Positions 8,051 to 15,750 are shown, numbered from the stretch's first letter. The stretch: 42,349 nucleotides of DNA from Caulobacter sp. 17J65-9 (GCF_010975005.1 NZ_JAAIVC010000017.1:1-42349), one strand, 5' to 3'. Translations and numbers: made by a program. The notes: generated by a model from the letters alone, not told the origin.

Positions 8051-8974
8051 ATGCCCGCCGCCGCCCGCGTCCAGCCCAAGGACTTCTTCACGCCTGAAGA
8101 ATGGGGGCCGCTGACCCGGCGCTCGTCATGGAAAGGCCTGGCCCTGGTCGCCCACGCCTGGGGCGTGATCGGGCTGGCGATCGCCGCGGCCGTGGTCTGG
8201 CCGGTGCTGATCCCGCTGTCGGTGATGATCGTCGGGACCCGCCAGCTGGGCCTGGCCATCCTGATGCACGAGGCGGCGCACGGCGGCCTGCACCCGAACG
8301 CGCGCGTGAACGACTTCGTCGGCCACTGGCTGTGCGCCGTGCCGATCGGGGCCAGCCTGGCGAGCTACCGGCCCTACCACCTGAGCCACCACAAGTACGC
8401 CCAGCAGGCCGAGGATCCGGACCTGCCGCTGTCGGCGCCCTTCCCGGTCACGCGCGCCTCGCTGCGCCGCAAGATCGTGCGCGACCTGACCGGCCAGACC
8501 TACTTCAAGCAGCGCGTCGCGCCCTTCTTCCGCCGCCGCCAGCCGGACGCGCCGGAGGGCGCCAACGTGACGGTCCGTTCGGTCGCGCCGTTCTTCCTGG
8601 TCAACGGGCTGATGCTGCTGGGCTTCGGCCTCTCAGGCCTGTGGTGGGCGTGGTTCGTGCTGTGGCTGCTGCCGATGGCGACGTGGTTTCCGATGGTCAC
8701 GCGCCTGCGCAACATCGCCGAGCACGCCTGCACGCCGGCCCTGGACGACCCGCTGCGCCACGCCCGCACCACCCGGGCCAACCTGGTGGAGCGCGCCCTG
8801 ATCGCGCCCTACTGGGTCAACTTCCACTGCGAGCACCACATGTTCATGTACCTGCCCTGCTGGAGCCTGCCTGAGGCCCACCGGCTGCTGGGCGCCAAGG
8901 GCGTGTGGCCGCGCATGGAGACCGCGCCGGGCTATCTGGCGGTGCTGAAGACGGCGTCGGCCAGGCCGGCGTGA
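8051..8974 (+). CDS. Membrane fatty acid desaturase
   Basis: A di-iron membrane desaturase of 307 residues. The three histidine clusters are clear: HEAAH (H73 and H77), HLSHH (H110, H113, H114) and the C-terminal HCEHH in NFHCEHHMFMYLPCW. Hydrophobic helices lie at about 33-60 and in the middle around 165-200. It would introduce double bonds into acyl chains or related lipids at the inner membrane; substrate and position are unknown. The ATG at 8051 is chosen because CAGGAG lies 7 bases upstream; an in-frame ATG at 7976 has no such site. The stop is directly adjacent to the stop of the convergent YdcF-like gene, with no bases between them. Confidence 0.9.
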   Translation: MPAAARVQPKDFFTPEEWGPLTRRSSWKGLALVAHAWGVIGLAIAAAVVWPVLIPLSVMIVGTRQLGLAILMHEAAHGGLHPNARVNDFVGHWLCAVPIGASLASYRPYHLSHHKYAQQAEDPDLPLSAPFPVTRASLRRKIVRDLTGQTYFKQRVAPFFRRRQPDAPEGANVTVRSVAPFFLVNGLMLLGFGLSGLWWAWFVLWLLPMATWFPMVTRLRNIAEHACTPALDDPLRHARTTRANLVERALIAPYWVNFHCEHHMFMYLPCWSLPEAHRLLGAKGVWPRMETAPGYLAVLKTASARPA

Positions 8975-9547
8975 CTATCTGACCAGGTAAGCCGCGTAGC
9001 CCACCACCTCGCGCGGCACCGAGTAGAGGTTGCGCACGTCGAACCAGTCGGCGTGCGCCGTCGAAGCGCCGGCCAGCCCCTGCTTCTCGAACGCCAGGCG
9101 CGTGCGCGAGACGTGGAAGTACTCGGTGACGATGACGGCGCTGCGGAAGCCGTGCGCGCGCATGATCGTCGCGGCGTTGCGCGCGGTGGCCATGGTGTTC
9201 ACCCCGGCGTGGTCGACCAGGATCGCGTCCGCCGGCACGCCGTGGGCGATCAGGTAGCGCCGCATCACGGTCGCCTCGTCGTGCCCTTCCTTGCCGAAGC
9301 CGCCGCTGACGATCACCGCCCGCACGAAGCCGCCGCGATGCAGCTCGACGGCCTTGTCCAGGCGCGCGGCCAGGTTCGGGGCCGGACGGCCGCTGGGATA
9401 GACCTTGGCCCCGAGCACCACCGCCACGTCGCTGCGCCGGACGTCGTCGGTCAGCCCGTCGGCGACGATCGCGGCGGCCGCCACGGCGAAGAGCGCCCCA
9501 GCGACGGCGGCCAGGGTCACCAGTCCCTGTCGGATCGAAGGCCCCAT
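8975..9547 (-). CDS. YdcF/SanA-like DUF218 membrane protein
   Basis: A 190-residue protein with one N-terminal membrane helix (about 8-28) and a DUF218 domain. Family hallmarks are VVLGAKVYPSGRPAPNLAARLDKA, VIVSGGFGKEGHDEA, DHAGVNTMATARNA and VIVTEYFHVSRTRLAFEK. Relatives such as SanA and YdcF are linked to envelope integrity or bind S-adenosylmethionine; the biochemical role here is unproven. It starts 11 bases after the stop of the large unknown gene at 9559, so the two are probably co-transcribed. Confidence 0.85.
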   Translation of the reverse strand: MGPSIRQGLVTLAAVAGALFAVAAAAIVADGLTDDVRRSDVAVVLGAKVYPSGRPAPNLAARLDKAVELHRGGFVRAVIVSGGFGKEGHDEATVMRRYLIAHGVPADAILVDHAGVNTMATARNAATIMRAHGFRSAVIVTEYFHVSRTRLAFEKQGLAGASTAHADWFDVRNLYSVPREVVGYAAYLVR

Positions 9548-9558
9548 CCCCCAGCCCC

Positions 9559-10836
9559 CTAGCGCGCCAGCGAAACGTTCCGGCCGTCGACGCGCACAGT
9601 GCGCGGCGGGCCGTCCGCCGTAAGGACGATCCGGTTTCCGACCGAGGTCTGCACCGGGAAATAGACCGTCGCCCCGACCATCCGCTCCGGCCGCAGGTCG
9701 ACCGGATAGCGCCCGAGATAGGCGCCGTCGCCGAGGATCAGCAACGAGCCGGTTTCGGGGCCGCCATACCGGGCGGGATCCGTGTGCCCGTAGTAGAACA
9801 CCTGGTAGGCGCGACCACCGCCGGTCCAGCTCCCCACCAGGTCGAGACGGTCACCGCCGTCGTCGAGCGGCTCCTTGAAGCCCTGGGCGCGCAGCGCCGC
9901 TTTCACGGCGGCGTGAGGGTCCGTCGGCACGGCCTCATTGATGCGAACCGAAGCGGCGATCCGCTCCGCCATGGCCCAATTGAGCCCGTCCGCATCGGGG
10001 ATCGTCACCTCGACACAGCCCGGCCAACCGCGACCCGGGGTTTCGAGCTTGTACTCGACCGCCCTCGCCCGCCCCTGCCCGTCCTTGACGAGCAGCTTGC
10101 GCCGCCCCGGCCCGTCGTCCGCGACCTGTCCGCCGTCGCCATAGAACCACCCCGAACCGCAGCGACCCCCGGCGGAAATGAAAAGAAAATAGTCGGGTCC
10201 GGAGATGTCGAACGTGACGCCCTTCATGAACCGCGCGCTTTCCGCGTCGGCCCGCATCTCCGCGCCCTTCGGCAGGTCGATCGTGAAGGCCGCCCGCGCG
10301 GCCTCGGCGAACTGCTGGTCCACGGGATTGGGCGGCGCACGACGCGCGGCGATGACCGAGGTCATGTGGAAGCGGCCGGTCGGTTGCGACGACGGGACAT
10401 GCTCGAAGGCGCCGACGAACTCCACCTCGAACTCGCCGCCCGGCCCCGCGGAATAGTAGCCGTGGGTATCGACTTTCGAACTGAGCCCTGCCCCTTTGGG
10501 CGCCTCGTCATAGAGGTCCACGATCGGCTTTAGGCAGCGGTCGTCCTGCAGCCCGCTGCGCTCGATCCCGTCGGTGAAGTATACGGTCCGGATCCGCATG
10601 ACCCGGCCGTTCATCGCCGCCTCGCGCCCCCTCAGGTCGCACAGCGTCATCGCGCTCGGCGGCCGGACCCTGGCCCAGAGCGACGAGGCCGGAGAGCGGA
10701 CCAGGAACACGGCTCGCGCCCGGGCGTCCGGCGAGGCACGCGTCCAGGCCACGGCGCCGGCGGCCGCGGCCAGCGCGAGCAGCACCGCTCCGATCCGAAT
10801 CCACTTCCCGAGCACCGCCACCCCCGCATCGCCCAC
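9559..10836 (-). CDS. Membrane-anchored protein of unknown function
   Basis: No family recognised. The product has up to 425 residues, with an N-terminal hydrophobic segment (about residues 13-30, LLALAAAAGAVAW) that could be a signal anchor. The rest is soluble and probably periplasmic, with several Cys residues (MTLCDLRG, DDRCLKP, GGRCGSGW, GWPGCVEV) that could form disulfides. The opening GTG at 10836 has no good ribosome site; in-frame GTG codons a few residues in, behind a GGGGG run, are equally possible. Codon choice is a little less GC-biased than in the core genes around it. It precedes the DUF218 gene by 11 bases. Confidence 0.7.
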   Translation of the reverse strand: MGDAGVAVLGKWIRIGAVLLALAAAAGAVAWTRASPDARARAVFLVRSPASSLWARVRPPSAMTLCDLRGREAAMNGRVMRIRTVYFTDGIERSGLQDDRCLKPIVDLYDEAPKGAGLSSKVDTHGYYSAGPGGEFEVEFVGAFEHVPSSQPTGRFHMTSVIAARRAPPNPVDQQFAEAARAAFTIDLPKGAEMRADAESARFMKGVTFDISGPDYFLFISAGGRCGSGWFYGDGGQVADDGPGRRKLLVKDGQGRARAVEYKLETPGRGWPGCVEVTIPDADGLNWAMAERIAASVRINEAVPTDPHAAVKAALRAQGFKEPLDDGGDRLDLVGSWTGGGRAYQVFYYGHTDPARYGGPETGSLLILGDGAYLGRYPVDLRPERMVGATVYFPVQTSVGNRIVLTADGPPRTVRVDGRNVSLAR

Positions 10837-10892
10837 GGCAACATGCCGCGCCCATTTCGCCTTGGCCAGCCACGGCCAAGCTTCCAGCGAGC

Positions 10893-10921
10893 TTGGGCGC
10901 AGCCCTCCGAAGCGCTAGACC
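10893..10921 (+). promoter_or_regulatory. Candidate vegetative promoter of the methyltransferase gene
   Basis: A TTGGGCG box at 10893-10899 and GCTAGACC at 10914-10921 are separated by 14 bases, fitting the Caulobacter vegetative consensus TTGACGS-N10-14-GCTANAWC. The -10 box ends 8 bases before the ATG at 10930, and no ribosome site is present, so a leaderless message is predicted. Confidence 0.55.
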
Positions 10922-10929
10922 GGCCCCCG

Positions 10930-11580
10930 ATGACCATCCACGACCGCCTCGCCTTCATTCGCGGCAACACCCGGCTGCAGCGGCCGCCGCACGCGCCGGA
11001 GCTGCAGCTGCACCTCGCCGACGAGATCACCCCGATCTGGCGGCTGACCGAGGAGGAGCTGGGCGAGATGGGCGTGCCGCCGCCGTTCTGGGCCTTCGCC
11101 TGGGCCGGCGGGCAGGCGCTGGCGCGCTGGTTGCTGGACCATCCCGAGCAGGTCGCCGGCAAGCGGGTGCTGGACTTCGCCACCGGCTCGGGGATGGTCG
11201 CCATCGCGGCGCTGAAGGCCGGCGCGGTCTCGGCGCTTGGAGCGGACATCGACGACTTCTGCGCCGCGGCGGTGCGGGTCAACGCGGCCGCCAACGGCGT
11301 CGAGATGACCTTCACGGCCGAGAACCTGCTGGACCGCCCCGCCCCCGACGTCGACCTGATCTGCGCCGGCGACGTCTGCTACGAGAAGCCGATGACCGAG
11401 CGCGTGCTGGCCTGGCTGCACGAGGCCCACGCCCGCGGGACCCAGGTGCTGATCGGCGATCCGGGCCGCAGCTACTTCCCCAAGGACGGCCTCACCAAGC
11501 TGGCCGAGTACCAGGTGCCGACCACGCGCGAACTGGAGGACCAGGAGGTCAAGCGCACCGGCGTGTGGACCATCACGTGA
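10930..11580 (+). CDS. Class I SAM-dependent methyltransferase (Nnt1/ETFB-lysine methyltransferase-like)
   Basis: A 216-residue cytoplasmic methyltransferase of the COG3897 type. It has the upstream family motif PPFWAFAWAGGQALAR, the SAM-binding glycine motif VLDFATGSGMVAIAAL, the acidic end of strand 2 (GADIDDFC), and AGDVCYEKPMTERVL followed by LIGDPGRSYFP. Close relatives methylate lysines of the electron-transfer flavoprotein beta subunit; others are described as nicotinamide N-methylase-like. Substrate is therefore open. The start at 10930 gives the family's normal N-terminus; an upstream in-frame extension to 10843 overlaps the promoter and is rejected. Confidence 0.88.
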   Translation: MTIHDRLAFIRGNTRLQRPPHAPELQLHLADEITPIWRLTEEELGEMGVPPPFWAFAWAGGQALARWLLDHPEQVAGKRVLDFATGSGMVAIAALKAGAVSALGADIDDFCAAAVRVNAAANGVEMTFTAENLLDRPAPDVDLICAGDVCYEKPMTERVLAWLHEAHARGTQVLIGDPGRSYFPKDGLTKLAEYQVPTTRELEDQEVKRTGVWTIT

Positions 11581-11589
11581 CGCGGCGCG

Positions 11590-11619
11590 TTGACCTGCGT
11601 TACGCGAGCATACTAGAAC
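11590..11619 (+). promoter_or_regulatory. Candidate vegetative promoter of the VOC gene
   Basis: TTGACCT at 11590-11596 and ACTAGAAC at 11612-11619 are 15 bases apart. They match TTGACGS and GCTANAWC well. The predicted transcript has a leader of about 23 bases with a TTGGAG ribosome site before the ATG at 11649. Confidence 0.6.
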
Positions 11620-11648
11620 AAACCGGGAACTGATTTTGGAGCGCCGAC

Positions 11649-11996
11649 ATGTCTAAGGACCGGACGATCGACTACGTGGAACTGCCCGGCCGGGACATGG
11701 CGGCGATGAAGGCCTTCTACGGCGAGACCTTCGGCTGGGAGTTCGTCGACTACGGCCCCGCCTACGCCGCCTTCGACGCCGCCCAGGCCGGGGTGGACGG
11801 AGGTTTCGACATCGACGGCAAGGAGCTGAGCGGGCCGCTGGTGGTGCTCTACGCCGACGACCTGGAGGGCATGCTGGCGGCGGTCGAGGCGGCCGGCGGC
11901 ACGGTGATCAAGCCGATCTTCAGCTTCCCCGGCGGACGGCGCTTCCACTTCACCGACCCGGCCGGCAACGTGCTGGCGGTGTGGACCAAGGCGTAG
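11649..11996 (+). CDS. VOC-family (glyoxalase/bleomycin-resistance fold) protein
   Basis: A small cytoplasmic protein of 115 residues with the paired beta-alpha-beta-beta-beta modules of the vicinal-oxygen-chelate superfamily. The N-terminal module reads YVELPGRDMAAMKAFYGETFGWEFVDYG; the C-terminal one has VLYADDLEGMLAAVEAAGG and ends in FHFTDPAGNVLAVW. The usual metal ligands of true glyoxalase I are not all evident, so the reaction is unknown. It resembles the short VOC proteins often annotated only as 'VOC family protein'. It has its own promoter and ribosome site. Confidence 0.87.
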   Translation: MSKDRTIDYVELPGRDMAAMKAFYGETFGWEFVDYGPAYAAFDAAQAGVDGGFDIDGKELSGPLVVLYADDLEGMLAAVEAAGGTVIKPIFSFPGGRRFHFTDPAGNVLAVWTKA

Positions 11997-12052
11997 CCGA
12001 ACCGTCATGAAGCGCCGCTAGGGTTCGTCCGAGGACGGACGGAGGGCGGACC

Positions 12053-12565
12053 ATGGCGCCGACCAAGAGCTGCGGCGACTGCAGCCTGTGTTGCAAGCTG
12101 CTGGGCATCGCTTCGATCGCCAAAGAGCCGGGGTCGTGGTGCGGACATTACCGCCGCGGCTCCGGTTGCGGCATCTACGCCGACCGGCCGGGCGAGTGCC
12201 GCGCGTTCATGTGCGAGTGGCTGCTGTCCAAGGACTTCGGCGACGAATGGCGGCCCGACCGGGCCAAGTTCGTCATGCAGTACGAAGAGAAGACCAACCG
12301 GCTCAGCGTCGTGGTCGACCCGGCCCAGCCGCTGGCCTGGAAGCGCGAGCCCTATTACGGCGGCATCAAGCGGCTGTCCGAGCGGGTCGAACAGGGCGCG
12401 CAGGTGATCGTCTGCGTCGGCGCCCAACGGATCGTGATCTTCCCGCACGAGGACGTCGACCTCGGCCCCTGCGCCCCGAACTCGCGCATCGTCAGCGGCT
12501 ACGCCACGCAGAACGGCGAGCGGGTCGCCTATGCGCTGCTGATGAAGGACGAGGCGACGGCCTGA
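12053..12565 (+). CDS. YkgJ-like cysteine-cluster protein
   Basis: A 170-residue protein whose first 55 residues hold a dense Cys array: CGDCSLCC (C7, C10, C13, C14), WCGHY, GCGIY, ECRAFMCEW. This order matches the YkgJ family (UPF0153), proposed to bind zinc or an iron-sulfur cluster. Later residues have few cysteines and end in a domain with VIVCVGAQRIVIFPHED. There is no signal peptide, so it should be cytoplasmic. A GGAGGG ribosome site precedes the ATG. The biochemical role of the family is unknown. Confidence 0.8.
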   Translation: MAPTKSCGDCSLCCKLLGIASIAKEPGSWCGHYRRGSGCGIYADRPGECRAFMCEWLLSKDFGDEWRPDRAKFVMQYEEKTNRLSVVVDPAQPLAWKREPYYGGIKRLSERVEQGAQVIVCVGAQRIVIFPHEDVDLGPCAPNSRIVSGYATQNGERVAYALLMKDEATA

Positions 12566-12578
12566 GCGTTCCCAAGAC

Positions 12579-12596
12579 CTCCCCCCTTTGGGGGAG
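12579..12596. terminator. C/G-rich hairpin between convergent genes
   Basis: CTCCCCC, a CTTT loop and GGGGGAG form a 7-bp perfect stem 13 bases after the stop of the YkgJ-like gene and 13 bases from the stop of the convergent exporter gene. There is no clear U-tail. The sequence resembles the C/G-rich arms of the palindromic repeats near 18.7 kb and may be a degenerate copy. Confidence 0.5.
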
Positions 12597-12609
12597 ATCT
12601 TAGGTAGCG

Positions 12610-13593
12610 CTACGCCTCTTTCCCCTTGATCAGCAGCACCTGGCCGCCCAGCACCAGGACGAGGCCGGCCAGCGCGCCCAGACCGAAGCTGGCGTGCTCG
12701 AACATGACCGACATCAGCATGGCCACCGGCGGGGTCAGGGCCGACACGTAGGACGCGAGGGCGTAGCCGCTGCTGCGGGCCAGCGAGAAGTAGATCAGGA
12801 AGGCGATCACCGAGCCGAACACCGAAAGGTGCAGCAGCGACAGCACGTAGGACGGGCTGAAGTCGAAGCTCCAGTGCACGCCCGTGACCAGGCCGTAGAG
12901 GAACAGCAGGCCCGTGCCGTAGGCCATGGCCCAGGCGGTGGCCTGCAGCACCGGCGCGCCGGCCTTCTGGCCGCGCCAGGCGAACAGGTTGCCGACGCCG
13001 GCGCCGATCACCGCCAGCACCGCGCAGCCGACGCCGGCGATGGCCCGCGGGTCCAGTTCGGCCTTGAACAGCTCCGCCGCCGACAGCACGCCCACGCCGG
13101 CCATGCCGAGCGCCGCCCCGGCCCAGGCCGCCTTGGGCGCCTTCTGGCCGGCGAACACCCGGAACAGCACCAGGTTCAGGAAGGCCAGGCCGGCGAAGAT
13201 CACCGCGACCACGGCCGAGGCGACCCGCTCCTCGGCGAAATAGACGAAGGCGTAGTCGACCGCGAAGGTGAACAGCCCCTGCCCGAACGCCGCGACGTGC
13301 TGGGCCTTGGTCAGGCCCGCCGGCCGGCGCGTGATCAGGCAGATGGCGAACAGGATCAGCGCCGCCAGGCCGAAGCGGTAGGTGATCGAGGCGACCGTCG
13401 GCACCACGCCCAACTGCAGCGTGATGGCGTACCAGGTTGTGCCCCAGATGATGCTGCAGGCCGCGACGGAGAGGACGGCGACCGTCGCGGGCGACGGCCG
13501 GGATACGGCGAGATCGGTCAAGGTCGGACGCCTGAACGGGAGGAGCGGAGGCGATCCCCGCCTAACACGGCTTCGCCGGAAGCGTCCTGTCAC
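12610..13593 (-). CDS. EamA-family (DMT) membrane transporter
   Basis: An inner-membrane protein with about ten hydrophobic helices in two EamA repeats. The first starts near SIIWGTTWYAITLQLG and the second after the central loop (AWAMAYGTGLLFLYGL ... FGSVIAFLIYFSLARSSGYALASY). Family members export amino acids, metabolites or drugs; the substrate here is unknown. The longest frame starts at GTG 13593, but its first 30 residues are basic and unlike the family. A TTG at 13521 would give a more typical N-terminus and leave room for the divergent YbaY promoter. Neither start has a good ribosome site. Confidence 0.88.
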   Translation of the reverse strand: MTGRFRRSRVRRGSPPLLPFRRPTLTDLAVSRPSPATVAVLSVAACSIIWGTTWYAITLQLGVVPTVASITYRFGLAALILFAICLITRRPAGLTKAQHVAAFGQGLFTFAVDYAFVYFAEERVASAVVAVIFAGLAFLNLVLFRVFAGQKAPKAAWAGAALGMAGVGVLSAAELFKAELDPRAIAGVGCAVLAVIGAGVGNLFAWRGQKAGAPVLQATAWAMAYGTGLLFLYGLVTGVHWSFDFSPSYVLSLLHLSVFGSVIAFLIYFSLARSSGYALASYVSALTPPVAMLMSVMFEHASFGLGALAGLVLVLGGQVLLIKGKEA

Positions 13594-13603
13594 ATCTTGC
13601 GCC

Positions 13604-13632
13604 GGAACGTTTCATCGGCCGCGGCGATTGCT
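13604..13632 (+). promoter_or_regulatory. Upstream block shared by the tandem YbaY-like genes, copy 1
   Basis: GGAACGTTTC followed by a G/C-rich spacer and ATTGCT is found here and again at 14086-14113, upstream of the second copy. GGAAC is the -35 core of alphaproteobacterial EcfG (general stress) promoters, but the expected CGTT -10 element is not clearly present at 16-17 bases. It may simply be a relic of the duplication. Confidence 0.3.
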
Positions 13633-13659
13633 GCGGCGAAGCCCGTTCCGGAGGCCCGC

Positions 13660-14076
13660 ATGCGCCGCTCCGCTCTCTCCGCCCTGTGCGCCCTCGGCCT
13701 GCTGGCCGCCTGCGCGTCGCCGGAAAAGGCCGAGCCGGCCGCCGCGTCCGCGGTGACCGGGACCGTGACCTATCGCGAGCGCATCCTGCTGCCGCCGACC
13801 TCGACCCTGACGGTGCGGCTGGAGGACGTCAGCCGAGCCGACGCGCCGGCCACGACGCTGGCCGAGCAGACCCGGGTGATCGGCCCGAACGCCCCGCCCT
13901 ATCCGTTCCGCCTGAAGTACGAGCCGGGCTGGATCGAACCGAACCACACCTACGCCGTCCGGGCCGAGATCCACGAGCCAGACGGGACGCTGCGGTTCAC
14001 CACCACGACCCGTCATGCGGTCCTGACCCAGGGCGCGCCCAGCGAGGTCGAGATCGTCATGGAGGCCGCTCACTAG
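13660..14076 (+). CDS. YbaY-like lipoprotein, copy 1
   Basis: A 138-residue outer-membrane-type lipoprotein. The signal ends in the lipobox LAAC (Cys near residue 18), followed by a short Ala/Pro linker. The domain has the YbaY signature: GTVTYRERILLPPTSTLTVRLEDVSRADAPA, then AEQTRVI, PYPFRLKYEP, TYAVRAEIHEPDG and a C-terminal LTQGAPSEVEIVM. The start at 13660 is fixed by a CCGGAGG ribosome site; the much longer open frame upstream is antisense to the exporter and is not coding. YbaY-family proteins are poorly characterised envelope proteins. A paralogue follows at 14143. Confidence 0.88.
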   Translation: MRRSALSALCALGLLAACASPEKAEPAAASAVTGTVTYRERILLPPTSTLTVRLEDVSRADAPATTLAEQTRVIGPNAPPYPFRLKYEPGWIEPNHTYAVRAEIHEPDGTLRFTTTTRHAVLTQGAPSEVEIVMEAAH

Positions 14077-14085
14077 CGCGACTGC

Positions 14086-14113
14086 GGAACGTTTCCGGCG
14101 CGGCGACATTGCT
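14086..14113 (+). promoter_or_regulatory. Upstream block shared by the tandem YbaY-like genes, copy 2
   Basis: GGAACGTTTC with a G/C spacer and ATTGCT, matching 13604-13632 upstream of copy 1. Its preservation in both intergenic regions suggests that the duplication included the promoter. EcfG-type control is possible but the -10 match is weak. Confidence 0.3.
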
Positions 14114-14142
14114 CGCACGAGCACCAAATCCGGGAGTTCGTC

Positions 14143-14580
14143 ATGCCGCGCCGTGTCCTCGCCACCGCCCTCACCGCCCGCGCCATCCGCGGCAGAAAGG
14201 CCGCCACGGCGGCCGCCGCCGCGTCCCAGACCTCCGCCCCGACCGGCGGCTCCGAGGTGCGAGGCCAGGTGACCTACCGCGAGCGAATGACCCTGGCGCC
14301 GACGTCCATGCTGAAGGTGGCGCTGGAGGACGTCAGCCGGCTCGACGCGCCCGCGACGGTGCTGACCGAGCAGACCCGCGCCCTGGGGCCGGCCAACCCG
14401 CCCTACGCCTTCGCCCTGGCCTGCGACCCCGGCATGATCCGGCCCGATCGCAGCTACGCCGTGCGGGCGGAGATCCGCGATCCGGACGGAAAGCTGAAGC
14501 TGACCACCGTTACCCGCTACCCGGTGCTGACCCAGGGCGCGCCGAACGAGGTCGAGATCGTGCTGCAGGCCGCCAACTGA
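14143..14580 (+). CDS. YbaY-like protein, copy 2, without a recognisable lipoprotein signal
   Basis: A 145-residue homologue of the preceding lipoprotein. The domain is intact: GQVTYRERMTLAPTSMLKVALEDVSRLDAPA, TEQTRAL, PYAFALACDP, YAVRAEIRDPDG and LTQGAPNEVEIVL. The N-terminus is different: MPRRVLATALTARAIRGRK breaks the hydrophobic core with several Arg/Lys residues and has no lipobox Cys. Reading the other two frames across this segment does not restore a lipobox, so a simple frameshift or sequencing error is not obvious. The product may therefore stay in the cytoplasm or be a decaying duplicate. A GGGAG ribosome site lies before the ATG. Confidence 0.78.
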   Translation: MPRRVLATALTARAIRGRKAATAAAAASQTSAPTGGSEVRGQVTYRERMTLAPTSMLKVALEDVSRLDAPATVLTEQTRALGPANPPYAFALACDPGMIRPDRSYAVRAEIRDPDGKLKLTTVTRYPVLTQGAPNEVEIVLQAAN

Positions 14581-14587
14581 CGCAGGC

Positions 14588-14899
14588 TCAGACGCCGGTG
14601 CCGGCGCACACCTCGTAGTGGAGTACGCCCGGCTCCTTCTCGATCAGGTACAGGTCGTCGAAGTCGTAGTAGCGGGCGATCTCGTGGTCCTCGCCGGCGA
14701 ACAGCTTCACGGCCTCGACGTCGTCCCAGAAGCTGAGCAGCTCGAAATGGACGATCTCGCCGTCGTCGCGGCGCATGCACCAGGCGCCGCGGTTACCCGG
14801 CACGCCGCGATAGTCCGGAAGCACGACCGCGCGCATGTACTCGGCGTACCGGTCCGACTTCTCCTGCGGGACCCGGCCGTGCCAGAAGCGCGCGATCAT
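14588..14899 (-). CDS. Antibiotic-biosynthesis-monooxygenase (ABM)-like small protein
   Basis: A 103-residue protein predicted to have the dimeric alpha/beta-barrel (ferredoxin-like) fold. It opens with MIARFWHGRVPQEKSDRYAEYM, has VPGNRGAWCMRRD, then IVHFELLSFWDDVEAVKLFAGED and EIARYYDFDDLYL, and ends with VLHYEV. These match short ABM-domain proteins of unknown activity. The start at 14899 is certain: AAAGGAGG lies 5 bases upstream. The gene begins 11 bases after the stop of the COQ4-like gene, so the two should be co-transcribed. No catalytic function is proven for this subgroup. Confidence 0.83.
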   Translation of the reverse strand: MIARFWHGRVPQEKSDRYAEYMRAVVLPDYRGVPGNRGAWCMRRDDGEIVHFELLSFWDDVEAVKLFAGEDHEIARYYDFDDLYLIEKEPGVLHYEVCAGTGV

Positions 14900-14910
14900 C
14901 GGTTCCTCCT

Positions 14911-15693
14911 TTAGGCAGCCCTCAGCTTCAGGGCGTCGCGGACGTCCTTGGTCACCGACGCGTAGGTCGCCGGGGTACGGATGTTCAGCCGCCGGCGGGC
15001 GTCCTCCAGCGGCTCGGCGAACAGCTCGGCGTAGTTCACCGCCGGCAGCCAGGCCGCCCGGCGGCCGTTGCGCCAAGCCTCCAGGACCGCGCGCCTCGCC
15101 GGCACCGACCCGTTCTCGCGATGGATCTCCTGGGCGGCGCCGAGCCCGATGAAGGCGAAGCCCAGGCTCTGGGTCTGGCCGTAGGAGAAGCTGACCACGC
15201 AGGCCTCGCCCAGGGCGTCGCGCCCGTAGCCGGTCAGCACGTGCCAGACGTCGTGGATGTCGCGCAGCCGGCGCGAGTACCAGGCGTAAACGTGCGGATC
15301 GTCGATGTGGGCCTCGACCTTGCGGCTCTCCATGGCCAGGCCCTCGGCCGAGAGGTTCTCGCTCCACATGAAGTCGCGGTAGGCGGCGCCCACCGTGCCC
15401 GGCGCGAACTGCTTCAGCCAGTCGCGGTCGGAGAAGCGCTGCGACAGCTCTTCCTGGGCGTAGGCGATGCGGCCGCCGCCCGGCGAGGCCAGCAGGCGGG
15501 CGTAGCCCTTGGTGGTCGAGCGGCCGGTCAGGGCCTCCATGATCACGAAGACCTGGGTGGTGTCTTCCTTGTCGGCCATCAGCTTCTGGAAGGCGCGCGC
15601 GGCGCGCATCGGCTCCAGTCGCCGGTCGTACTTCTCGAGGACGGGCTTATCGAGAACGGTCGGTTCGGGGGCGGTCGTCATGGCTGAGGTCAT
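14911..15693 (-). CDS. COQ4-family ubiquinone biosynthesis protein
   Basis: A 260-residue protein with the metal-binding signature HDxxHx11E, seen as HDVWHVLTGYGRDALGE, followed by FSYGQTQSLGFAFIGLGAAQEI. COQ4 in eukaryotes organises ubiquinone synthesis and is reported to remove C1 of the ring; alphaproteobacterial relatives are presumed to act in the same pathway. The start is taken at 15693; an in-frame ATG at 15681 is also possible, and neither has a strong ribosome site. The longer open frame upstream crosses another gene and is not coding. It leads an operon with the ABM-like gene and is divergent from a ribbon-helix-helix gene 57 bases away. Confidence 0.86.
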   Translation of the reverse strand: MTSAMTTAPEPTVLDKPVLEKYDRRLEPMRAARAFQKLMADKEDTTQVFVIMEALTGRSTTKGYARLLASPGGGRIAYAQEELSQRFSDRDWLKQFAPGTVGAAYRDFMWSENLSAEGLAMESRKVEAHIDDPHVYAWYSRRLRDIHDVWHVLTGYGRDALGEACVVSFSYGQTQSLGFAFIGLGAAQEIHRENGSVPARRAVLEAWRNGRRAAWLPAVNYAELFAEPLEDARRRLNIRTPATYASVTKDVRDALKLRAA

Positions 15694-15750
15694 GGCGGAT
15701 CTCACGGACGCCTGTAAGGTGAACGTCGTTCCCCTTTCCGGCAAGTGTCC

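Noticed and set aside
12694-13659. Extension of the YbaY lipoprotein frame upstream into 320 extra codons
   Set aside because: The extension is antisense to the EamA exporter and has low-complexity Gly/Arg content; the ribosome site and lipoprotein signal place the start at 13660.
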